DNA of 22,662 nucleotides, taken from contig CAYJOR010000043.1 in NCBI GenBank assembly GCA_964371865.1, positions 1 through 22,662 on the forward strand. Reading direction: 5' to 3'. Under the pieces are notes generated by a model, which did not search any database, was not told where the DNA came from, and worked only from the letters and a program-made list of their open reading frames with translations. Every line of letters begins with the position of its first letter. Positions within the stretch are counted from its first letter, which is position 1. The DNA comes from CAYJAZ01 sp964371865. Its GTDB lineage: Bacteria; Desulfobacterota; Desulfovibrionia; Desulfovibrionales; Desulfovibrionaceae. Positions 1 through 7,513 of this stretch are shown piece by piece. The translations under genes were made by a program, and so were the position numbers.

Positions 1-197
1 ACGAAACTCGATAAAAAGTCAAGCTCTTTTTGCAACTTTTTTATAATTTTATTTTAAGTTGAATTATTATAGCAAGATAGAAGATGTCTCCGACGGGCAA
101 GGGAAAACCTAAACGTGGGAAAAGTTCCCTTTTAAAGTTTTGGTTTTCTCTTTACCCCAGTGATTTCCCCCGTTAGGGATAATCCCTCTCGAAAAAA
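1..197. other. Intergenic left edge with a long imperfect hairpin
   Basis: No convincing gene lies here. The main structure is a nested inverted repeat at 99-152. The outer arms are 99-114 and 137-152 (AAGGGAAAACC and AAAC pairing with GTTT and GGTTTTCTCTT, with one mismatch and one G-U pair). An inner hairpin GGGAA-AAG-TTCCC spans 117-129 and is followed by TTTT. A second inverted repeat, AGGGAT-A-ATCCCT, sits at 175-187, directly after the stop codon of the cyclase gene. The G-U pair makes the fold better as plus-strand RNA than as the 3' end of the minus-strand operon. A lone TATAAT is at 42-47 with no good -35. This could be a 3' structured end, a small RNA or a remnant of a small mobile repeat; the sequence alone does not decide. 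Confidence 0.4.
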
Positions 198-2414
198 CTA
201 CTTACTCAGTAAAGTCCAAACGCCGTCCCATTCCGAAAAGTCTTTATGCTTTAATGATACGCAATAGTCTAAATACTCTTGATATAAGTAACGTTTTTCG
301 TAGTTTTGTACAAGTTCAGCAAAAAGGAGAACTGCATCATCTAGTATTGTTACATCTTTACGTTCAAGTGCTGTAATATATAGATAATACGCTTGTAAGT
401 AAGCTTTCATTTCCTCAGCATAGAGTTCACGTTCCCGTTTTGAGAATACTGTATAGATGTTGATTGGCTCTTCTTTTCCTTTTACGCGTAGCCTTGCTAG
501 TGGAATAAAACTACCTCCGCATTCTGCTGCACAATTCTCACTTATAATGATTCTAAATCCAAGTTTTGTGCATAATCCTTCTAGTCTTGATGCAACATTC
601 ACGCTGTCACCTATAACGGTATAAGTCATAAGATCAGCACTTCCCATATTACCGGCATATACATTACCTGTATGTATTCCGATTCCCATATCGAGCGCAA
701 TTTCGTATTTCTCCATAAGTACTACGTTAATTTTCTCCAATTCTTCAAGCATCTTAATTGCTGTTTGTACGGCTTTTTCTGAATGGTTCTCTATATAAAG
801 TGGCGCATTCCAAAATGCCATTATTGCATCACCTATAAACTTATCTAATGTTCCCTCTGAGTTACGTACCAAAGAAGTCATTGGTGTGAAGTAGGAGTTG
901 AGAAGAGAAACAAGTTCTTGTGGAAGAAGCTTTTCACTAATTGATGTAAAGCCTCTAACATCTGTAAACATTATAGTTACTTCACGTTCCTCACCTTCTA
1001 ACCTGATATCTGACTGCTCTACTATTCGAGATACAACTTCAGGCGATACATAACGATTGAATATATTACGCAATTTTCTTTTATCTTTTACTTCCCACCA
1101 AAAACGGAATGCTGTTACGTAAATACCTAATGTTATAAGTAGAAATATCTGCCAAATCGGTGAAATAAACATTCCTAACTCAAATAGTTTTGACGCACCC
1201 ATCATGTAAACAGTTACCAAAGCTGAAAGCGTGAGTACTGTGAATGCTGAACCAATCTTTGAAAATATATAAGTGCCTATTACTGCATTGACTAAAAGAA
1301 GAATTACTTGTAAAGCCGGCGTCCAAAGCGGAGTTGCAATATAATCTTTTGTTAAAATAGCATCAAGAATATTCGCGTGAACTTCTACTCCCGGAAAATA
1401 TTTATCAAATTGAGTTGCATGTAAATCAAGTAGTCCCGGTGCCGATGAACCAACAAATATAAATTTATTTTTTATACGGTTTATTTCTACGCTTCCATCT
1501 AAGACATCAGCAGCTGAAATATAGTCATAAGTTCTTGATTCTCCTCGATATGGAATATTCATCATTCCATTTTTTTCAACAGGAATCTCAATCTTACCCA
1601 CACTAATTGATCGTAAACCGTTTATATCACTTCTAACATCAAGATTTTTAACTTTTGTTGCTTGCATCAAGCTTTGAATTGCTAGGTTTGGAACAAGTTT
1701 TCCGTCAACTGCGGCAAGAAGAGGTGCAGAGCGAGACAATCCATCAATATCAGATTTAACATTAAGAAATGCAATATTACTATTTTTGCTAAGTATCTCT
1801 AATGGCATTGTTAAACCAGTAGCGCTTTCAATTTTTGTTCTTGCTGGTATTCCATTAGGAAGAATGTTTTCAACGACCCTTGGTGAGTATTTTTCAAAAA
1901 GCTCTTTTTCTTTTGGAGAAAACTTCCCTTCTTCACCATACCTTAAGTAAGCACCTAAAACTATTGGTTTACCTTTTATTGATTCCGCAAAGTGAAGATC
2001 ATTATCGTAAAGCCCTTTAGGTAAATATTCAAAGCTGATATTTACACCTAAATCATTTTTTAAAGCCTCTTGAAGAAGTATAGGTGATGTTCTATCGGGT
2101 TCAGAAAAAATCATATCGAGCGAAATTGAAAGAGCTCCATACTCAAGAAGTTTATCTGTAAGTAGTGCAATTCGATATCTATTCCACGGCCATTGACCAT
2201 GCTTTTCAAGACTTTTTTCATCAATATCAACTATTGCAATTATTGGTAAAGGTCTTGTTTCACCTCTTATACTTAGAAAATAATCGTAAAGTAGTAAATC
2301 AAGCTTTTTTGTGAACTGCGGCTGAGAATAAAAGAGAAAAATTGTCGATACTGCAATTACAAATCCTACCAAACAAACCAAAATTGTATAGTTTCCTTGT
2401 TTTCTTACTGCCAT
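198..2414 (-). CDS. CHASE2-domain membrane adenylate cyclase (class III)
   Basis: This 738-residue inner-membrane protein probably makes cAMP from ATP in response to an extracytoplasmic signal. A membrane segment near residues 10-30 is followed by a large periplasmic CHASE2 sensor domain (about 35-350), three more membrane helices (about 366-437) and a cytoplasmic class III cyclase domain (about 475-650). The metal-binding aspartates are visible in FTDVRGFT (about 482-489) and KFIGDAIMAFW (about 525-535). The transition-state Asn and Arg lie in TVIGDSVNVASRLEG (about 598-612). The Lys of DKFIGD and the Thr of YTVIGD are a pair seen in adenylate rather than guanylate cyclases. The start is supported by GGAGAG a few bases upstream, inside the end of the HlyD-like gene, only 3 bp away. 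It is the last gene of the secretion operon, so the cyclase probably reports on envelope or matrix state. The activating signal cannot be read from sequence. Confidence 0.93.
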   Translation of the reverse strand: MAVRKQGNYTILVCLVGFVIAVSTIFLFYSQPQFTKKLDLLLYDYFLSIRGETRPLPIIAIVDIDEKSLEKHGQWPWNRYRIALLTDKLLEYGALSISLDMIFSEPDRTSPILLQEALKNDLGVNISFEYLPKGLYDNDLHFAESIKGKPIVLGAYLRYGEEGKFSPKEKELFEKYSPRVVENILPNGIPARTKIESATGLTMPLEILSKNSNIAFLNVKSDIDGLSRSAPLLAAVDGKLVPNLAIQSLMQATKVKNLDVRSDINGLRSISVGKIEIPVEKNGMMNIPYRGESRTYDYISAADVLDGSVEINRIKNKFIFVGSSAPGLLDLHATQFDKYFPGVEVHANILDAILTKDYIATPLWTPALQVILLLVNAVIGTYIFSKIGSAFTVLTLSALVTVYMMGASKLFELGMFISPIWQIFLLITLGIYVTAFRFWWEVKDKRKLRNIFNRYVSPEVVSRIVEQSDIRLEGEEREVTIMFTDVRGFTSISEKLLPQELVSLLNSYFTPMTSLVRNSEGTLDKFIGDAIMAFWNAPLYIENHSEKAVQTAIKMLEELEKINVVLMEKYEIALDMGIGIHTGNVYAGNMGSADLMTYTVIGDSVNVASRLEGLCTKLGFRIIISENCAAECGGSFIPLARLRVKGKEEPINIYTVFSKRERELYAEEMKAYLQAYYLYITALERKDVTILDDAVLLFAELVQNYEKRYLYQEYLDYCVSLKHKDFSEWDGVWTLLSK

Positions 2415-2417
2415 GAT

Positions 2418-3725
2418 TTATCTCTCCGATAATGCGTTTTGCGTTGATTTTATTATCGGTTTGAGTATATAATCTAAAACTGATTTTTTGCCTGTTAAAA
2501 TATCTACTTGCGCCATCATACCCGGCATAATTGGAAGATTTTTACTCTGTGACTTCAAAGTTGTATCTTGCGTTTTTATTTTTACAGCATAGTAAACATC
2601 ACCTTTTTTATCTTCCAACGTATCTGCTGAAATATGCTCCACAACACCTTCAAGTGCCCCATAAATCGAAAAATCATAAGCGGATAACTTTACAATAGCT
2701 TTTTGCCCTTGGTAAATAAAAGCTATGTCCGTTGGACTGATTTTTGCCTCAATAAATAAAGTATCATCAAGGGGAACGATTTCCATAATAGGTTCAGCAG
2801 GACGAACAACACCGCCTAATGTATTGATATAAATAGTTTTTATTACTCCGTTTAGTGGAGAACGTAAATCTGTTCTAGTAAGTCTATCACCACCAGTTTT
2901 TAAACTTTCGTTTAATGAAGCAAGTTCTGCGGATAACACATTGATTTCTTTTTGCATTATTGTTTCTTTCTCAGCCTTATGCGCTTCCACTTTCTTTTCA
3001 ACTTCTTCTAAAGATGTATAAAGCTTTGGTAGTGTAAACTCAAGCACTGATAATTGTGACGAAAAATTTTGTACGCTTTGTTCTAAATTAACATAATCAA
3101 TCTGAGAATATGCGCCTTGACTCACTAGTGGCCTTGCCAGATTTCTTTGTCTCTCAGCAAGTTCAAGACTTACTTTAACTTGCTTTTGCAATTCTTCTTG
3201 TTCTAAAATTTCCTGCTCTTTCAAGTCTTTCTGACTCTCCAAGACTGCAAATTCAGCCAAATCTTGTTTTATTTCAGCCTCAAAGAGAGCGTTACTTCTT
3301 TCTATTATATCTCTACGCTCTTGTAACTCTTGCGGATAATTTGGTTTTACACCTTCAATTCTAGCTTCTAGTCGAGCTATTGAAGCCATATTTTCATAAA
3401 TGCGTGCAAGATTATCTTGATAAAGGCTTGTTGCTTGCGTATTTTCTAAGCGCGCAACTATTCTCCCTTGTTCAACAACATCCCCTTCTGAGACTAAAAT
3501 TTCGTTCAAAATTCCACCCTCGAGATTTTGTATGATTTGAACTCTTTGACTTGGAACTACTTGCCCAAGCCCTCGGCTTATTTCATCTATTTCTGCAAAA
3601 TACGCCCATATAGTGAGCACTACAAAAATACATGCTATTGCCCAAAGCAAAATACGCGCTTTTATAAGTCTACTTCTTTCAAGACTATTTGAATATTTTG
3701 TATGTAAACCTTTTTTTATATTCAT
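2418..3725 (-). CDS. HlyD-family type I secretion periplasmic adaptor
   Basis: This membrane fusion protein bridges the inner-membrane ABC exporter and the outer-membrane TolC-like channel. It has 435 residues, usual for the family. A short cytoplasmic N-terminus is followed by one membrane helix (about 26-44). The first half of the lipoyl-like domain contains LEGGILNEILVSEGDVV (about 67-83). A long alpha-helical coiled-coil hairpin rich in Glu, Gln and Leu spans about 95-280, and the second lipoyl half and beta-barrel follow from TDLRSPLNGVIK (about 285). The gene sits 6 bp after the exporter gene and 3 bp before the cyclase gene, so co-translation is likely. The Shine-Dalgarno sequence is weak. 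The family assignment is firm; the cargo is inferred from neighbours. Confidence 0.93.
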   Translation of the reverse strand: MNIKKGLHTKYSNSLERSRLIKARILLWAIACIFVVLTIWAYFAEIDEISRGLGQVVPSQRVQIIQNLEGGILNEILVSEGDVVEQGRIVARLENTQATSLYQDNLARIYENMASIARLEARIEGVKPNYPQELQERRDIIERSNALFEAEIKQDLAEFAVLESQKDLKEQEILEQEELQKQVKVSLELAERQRNLARPLVSQGAYSQIDYVNLEQSVQNFSSQLSVLEFTLPKLYTSLEEVEKKVEAHKAEKETIMQKEINVLSAELASLNESLKTGGDRLTRTDLRSPLNGVIKTIYINTLGGVVRPAEPIMEIVPLDDTLFIEAKISPTDIAFIYQGQKAIVKLSAYDFSIYGALEGVVEHISADTLEDKKGDVYYAVKIKTQDTTLKSQSKNLPIMPGMMAQVDILTGKKSVLDYILKPIIKSTQNALSER

Positions 3726-3731
3726 AATTTT

Positions 3732-5834
3732 CTACTTTTTCAATATTTGCGCTGACTCTGTAATGAGTTTGCCCTGATTCAAAACTATAGCTCTTGAAGT
3801 TAAAGAATATAGTGCTGACTTATGTGATGAAAGAATTACGGTTCTATCAGCAAAAGCTCGCTTAGCTCTTTCAATAAATCTTTTTTCACTTTCATCATCG
3901 AGCGATGAAGTAGGCTCGTCTAGCAAAAGAACTTGTGGATCTCTGATAAGTGTTCTCGCAAGGGCAATTGCTTGCTTTTGTCCGCCTGATAAATTTTTTC
4001 CACGTTCGCCAACATCAGTCATTAAACCCTTTGAAAAGTTTTTTGTAAAATCAAGAACTCCTGATATTTCGGCAGCCTTCATTATTCTATGCTGTGAAAC
4101 ACCTAACATACCCATTGAAATATTATCTATTATAGTGCCAGAAAATAAATATGTATCCTGAGATAAATAGCCAATTTTCCCTCGCAAAAGTGAGGTGTGA
4201 ATGTGTCTAGTATCCAAGTTATCCAAAAGAACACGTCCTTGATTCCCCTCGTAAAGTCTCATTATAAGCTTCAATAAAGTGGACTTCCCTGCTCCACTTT
4301 TTCCTACTAAAGCAACTTTTTCACCCGCTTTAATTTCAAGTGAAATATTATCTAACACTAACTCATCACTGTTCGGATAAGAAAATGAAAGATTTTCTAC
4401 TTTTAAACTTGAGGAAAATGTAGATTCTATTGAAGGTAGTATTAGTGTAGATGAAGCTTGATTTTCTTCCTCTAACATCATAATATTATCTAATTTTTTC
4501 TTTGCAGTTTTAGTTTTCTGCCATATTAGAATCACACTTGCAAATTGAATAAGAGAAGAAACTACTCTACCCATTAAAATCACACAAGCAATCAATGCTC
4601 CCATACTGATATTCCCTAATGATATCAAGTATGCACCAAATACAATCAAGCCTGTATTTGCCAAAGCACCCACAAATTGATTACTTGAAACTGCAAGCAT
4701 ATTCAATCGTTTAGAATGCGAGCTTGTTTCTGCGCTTCGCATACAGCTATTTTCATATTTATCTTGTATAAATCCTTGAAGTAAATTTGTTTTTACGGTT
4801 TCAATTCCTACCATTGAATCTATTAATATAGAGTTTTTCAATTCATTTTGTTTTACTTGCTTGTCTATTGATTTTTTAAGAGAGATTTGAAATATCCATG
4901 AAAGGAGTAACATCACAGGTAACACAGATAAAGGAATAAATACTAGACTTCCTGCAAGCCACCAAATTAATAAAATAAAAAGGAATGTAAAAGGAATATC
5001 TACTAATGCAAGAAGTGTTGTTGAACCTATAAAATCACGTATCTGCTCAAATTCTCTTACATTATTTATTAATGAACCTGTAGTTTTAGGTAAGTGTGCA
5101 ATTTTTATATTTAATAATTTTTCCATTATACGAGATGAAACTATAGTATCCACCTCTTTTCCTGCCAAATCAACAAAGTAGGAGCGTAGAATTTTCAGTA
5201 TAAAATCAGAAAGATATGCTATACATACACCTATAGCGAGCACCCAGAGTGTATCCATTGCGTTATTTGGAATAACTCTATCATACACATTCATCACAAA
5301 TAGTGGCGATGCAAGCACAAAACAGTTTATGAGGATTGATGAAAAAAATACGTTCCTATATAATGGTGCATAATTTAAAAGTGTTTGCCAAAACCAATTT
5401 TTTTTATTATTTGCGTTTTCTTCGGAAGAATCAATATTTTCTAAAATTTCTTCATCAATTGCTGAAAAAACAACGTATCCTGTATAAATGTTATTAAGGT
5501 CATTTTCTGGAATAAGCGATTGAGATGGTGCATTATCACTTAAAATTATACGATATTTCCCATCTTCACGCCCAAGCAATAAACCTGCCCTATTAGGAAG
5601 ACCTTTTTCTACTGATTTCAAAATTAGTACACAGGGGAAAGTTTGTTCTAATAAGGCATTTAACGGTAAAGTGAGTGTACGAGTTGGAAGTCCCATACGC
5701 GCAAGCACATGAAAAATAGCGTCTGTCGTATGTGATGCAGATTGAAGAGCGTAAGGCTCAATAGATATTCCTTTGTATTTTCCTAGCAAACAGAGAATAT
5801 CTATAAGCGGAAGAATGGTATTGTGTCTTGGCAT
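3732..5834 (-). CDS. Type I secretion ABC exporter with degenerate C39-like domain (LapB/LssB type)
   Basis: This 700-residue fused permease-ATPase energises one-step export of a protein across both membranes. The N-terminal ~130 residues look like a C39 peptidase-like domain. The catalytic Cys and His motifs of active bacteriocin exporters are not visible, so it should bind rather than cleave the cargo. Six membrane helices lie between about 155 and 440. The ATPase follows with Walker A GKSGAGKST (about 509-517), Q-loop LSQDTYLFSG, signature LSGGQKQAIALA (about 611-622), Walker B VLLLDEPTSSLD (about 632-643) and the switch His in LSSHK. The size and the lack of a peptidase motif fit the LapB/LssB exporters that secrete large adhesins or RTX-like proteins. 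It is separated from the upstream tolC-like gene by about 100 bp holding a strong hairpin. Confidence 0.92.
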   Translation of the reverse strand: MPRHNTILPLIDILCLLGKYKGISIEPYALQSASHTTDAIFHVLARMGLPTRTLTLPLNALLEQTFPCVLILKSVEKGLPNRAGLLLGREDGKYRIILSDNAPSQSLIPENDLNNIYTGYVVFSAIDEEILENIDSSEENANNKKNWFWQTLLNYAPLYRNVFFSSILINCFVLASPLFVMNVYDRVIPNNAMDTLWVLAIGVCIAYLSDFILKILRSYFVDLAGKEVDTIVSSRIMEKLLNIKIAHLPKTTGSLINNVREFEQIRDFIGSTTLLALVDIPFTFLFILLIWWLAGSLVFIPLSVLPVMLLLSWIFQISLKKSIDKQVKQNELKNSILIDSMVGIETVKTNLLQGFIQDKYENSCMRSAETSSHSKRLNMLAVSSNQFVGALANTGLIVFGAYLISLGNISMGALIACVILMGRVVSSLIQFASVILIWQKTKTAKKKLDNIMMLEEENQASSTLILPSIESTFSSSLKVENLSFSYPNSDELVLDNISLEIKAGEKVALVGKSGAGKSTLLKLIMRLYEGNQGRVLLDNLDTRHIHTSLLRGKIGYLSQDTYLFSGTIIDNISMGMLGVSQHRIMKAAEISGVLDFTKNFSKGLMTDVGERGKNLSGGQKQAIALARTLIRDPQVLLLDEPTSSLDDESEKRFIERAKRAFADRTVILSSHKSALYSLTSRAIVLNQGKLITESAQILKK

Positions 5835-5879
5835 AATATTTGTTCTTTTATATATGTAAAAAAGAGCGTTTATATTTAG

Positions 5880-5928
5880 AAATCCCCACCCTTTTTGACT
5901 TATTTAACATCAAAGAGAGTGAGGATTT
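5880..5928 (-). terminator. Intercistronic hairpin between the tolC-like gene and the exporter gene
   Basis: In minus-strand RNA the arms AAATCCTCAC (5928-5919) and GTGGGGATTT (5889-5880) pair over 10 positions with one G-U pair. The inner TTTGA/TCAAA arms (5914-5910 with 5898-5894) extend the stem to roughly 18 pairs around an 11-nt loop. The following bases (TTCTAAATATAAA) do not form a clean U-tract. It may attenuate transcription into the exporter genes or stabilise the tolC-like message, rather than fully terminate. A complete stop would need a separate promoter for the next three genes, and none was evident. Confidence 0.55.
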
Positions 5929-5938
5929 AAAAATAGAT

Positions 5939-7270
5939 TTACAGACCTTTAGACATTTCAAGCAGGTCAGATTTCTCAATATTTAATTCATCAAGCAGAG
6001 TACCAACAAGAGCAAGCATTCTATACTGTCCAATAAGTGCATCTACTTGTGATATTTCTCTATCAACTACAGATGCAAAATATTCTGATTCAGCATCAAG
6101 CACATCGAGTAATCCTCTTTGACCCGCTTGAAATTGTTGATAAAAGTTATTTTTTGTTCTTCTAGAGTAATCCATTGATTGTGCATAATAGTCTACTTGT
6201 TTGAAGAGATTTCCTACACGAGCATAAGTAGCTGTGATATCTTGATGGAGTTGATCTTTGAATTTTTGACTTTCATATTGAGCTTTACGAATATTCGCAT
6301 TTGCTTTTGAAATATTAGCTTTATCTGCACCACCGCTAAAAAGTTCCCACTCTAGAACTAGCCCAACATTATAACCATGGCTATTTCCGTTTCCTACACC
6401 TTCTTGATATTTTGTGCTGTAAGATCCTTGTGCATAAATATTAGGCAAAAAGCTTGACTTTGCAACACTCTTTTCAGCTTCATTAAATTGAATATTATCA
6501 AGAGTTGAAAGAAAACGAGCATTAAAATCATCGGCGAGTTCAATTGCAGAGTCTGATGATGTATATTGTAAAATAGGAGATTCTAGCGTTTCTAATTCGC
6601 TAGGAGCTTGAACACCTACAATTCTATAGTACGCAGCTTTTGCAGCTTCTAACCCTGTTTCATGACTTAGTAAGGTTGCGCGTGCTCGTGCAAGGCGTGA
6701 TTCAACTTGAGTTACTTCTCCATTTGTAATAACGCCCTGATTATAACGGAGTTTTGTAGTTCTAAGAACTTGTTCATGTTCTTTTACATTTTCTTTTGAG
6801 AGGTCAACTAATCTATAAAATCTTGCCAAATCGGCATGCGCAGAAAGAGCTTCAAATGCAAGGGAAGTTGCGGCATCAAAAAGAAGATTTTCTGAATAAT
6901 CTAAACCTGTTTCAGCTGAATATACTTTTGCTCTATTCAAGCCACCAGCAAAGAGGATTTGTCTAATACTAATTCCTGCGCCGGCATAATATTGTCCTTC
7001 GCTTTCTGTTTGATAAATATGTGTTGCAAAATCAGAATCTTGTACTAAGCCTGTATTTGCCCACACTCCAATTGTTGGAAAGTATGCAGCAAATGCTTTG
7101 TTCACATCATAGCCGGCAGCAACAACTGTCTCAACAGAGCTTTTCAGTGTTGGACTAAATTGAAAAGCATTATCTAATGTTTCTTCAACTGTTACAGCTG
7201 CATATAAATTGTTACTTCCAACAAGTAACATAGATACTGCAAACAAACTTGTAATAAATTTAATTTTCAT
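5939..7270 (-). CDS. TolC-family outer-membrane efflux/secretion channel
   Basis: This 443-residue outer-membrane protein forms the exit duct of the type I secretion system. The N-terminus is a clear signal peptide with a basic start (MKIK), a hydrophobic core and cleavage near LYA-A around residue 24. Two TolC-type repeats follow. The first contains the typical segment with FAAYFPTIGVWANTG (about 59-73). The second contains SSFLPNIYAQGSYS and LEWELFSGG, a common landmark of the family, with helical coiled-coil stretches between. The length is normal for TolC homologues. The start has a good Shine-Dalgarno CGGAG about 6 bases upstream. It is first in the minus-strand operon and transcribed from the region shared with the divergent FecR-domain gene. 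Drug efflux is possible for TolC proteins in general, but the neighbours favour protein secretion. Confidence 0.93.
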   Translation of the reverse strand: MKIKFITSLFAVSMLLVGSNNLYAAVTVEETLDNAFQFSPTLKSSVETVVAAGYDVNKAFAAYFPTIGVWANTGLVQDSDFATHIYQTESEGQYYAGAGISIRQILFAGGLNRAKVYSAETGLDYSENLLFDAATSLAFEALSAHADLARFYRLVDLSKENVKEHEQVLRTTKLRYNQGVITNGEVTQVESRLARARATLLSHETGLEAAKAAYYRIVGVQAPSELETLESPILQYTSSDSAIELADDFNARFLSTLDNIQFNEAEKSVAKSSFLPNIYAQGSYSTKYQEGVGNGNSHGYNVGLVLEWELFSGGADKANISKANANIRKAQYESQKFKDQLHQDITATYARVGNLFKQVDYYAQSMDYSRRTKNNFYQQFQAGQRGLLDVLDAESEYFASVVDREISQVDALIGQYRMLALVGTLLDELNIEKSDLLEMSKGL

Positions 7271-7351
7271 AGAAGCTCCGTAGAATCTTCAAGAATACGC
7301 ATCTACTTACATGACGCACATATTCTAATTTTATATTTTTATAGTCTTACA

Positions 7352-7380
7352 AAAATAGCAAGTAGAAAAATTTTAGTCAA
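7352..7380 (-). promoter_or_regulatory. Predicted sigma70-type promoter of the secretion operon
   Basis: Reading the minus strand, TTGACT (7380-7375) and TATTTT (7357-7352) are separated by 17 bp, an optimal spacing. It leaves an 80-nt leader before the tolC-like ATG. No other pair of similar quality was seen on this strand in the interval. Confidence 0.5.
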
Positions 7381-7419
7381 GGTAAAAAACAAGTCATAAA
7401 AAATCCAGAATCTCATTTT

Positions 7420-7448
7420 TTGACAAATCAAATTTGCTATGTTAACAA
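7420..7448 (+). promoter_or_regulatory. Possible promoter of the FecR-domain gene
   Basis: A perfect -35 hexamer TTGACA is at 7420-7425. At 17 bp spacing it faces only a weak -10, TAACAA (7443-7448). A better -10 candidate, TACAAT at 7451-7456, is too far (25 bp) to pair with it. The minus-strand promoter of the secretion operon starts about 40 bp away, so the two transcription units probably share control. Confidence 0.35.
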
Positions 7449-7475
7449 CATACAATATCTTAGTATAAAAAATTC

Positions 7476-7493
7476 TATAGAAATATTTCTATA
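7476..7493. promoter_or_regulatory. Perfect 18-bp palindrome in the FecR-gene leader
   Basis: TATAGAAATATTTCTATA is a perfect palindrome ending 20 bp before the start codon and just upstream of the ribosome-binding site. It could be an operator for a dimeric regulator. As RNA it would fold poorly because it has no loop, which favours a DNA-level role. Confidence 0.4.
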
Positions 7494-7513
7494 AGGTTTA
7501 GTGAGGTCTAACT

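Noticed and set aside
42..47. TATAAT hexamer as a promoter at the left edge
   Set aside because: No acceptable -35 at 16-18 bp upstream in an AT-rich context where such hexamers occur by chance.
84..176. A 30-codon plus-strand ORF with a Lys/Gly/Pro-rich start
   Set aside because: There is no clear ribosome-binding site, it coincides with the inverted repeats, and no family is recognised.
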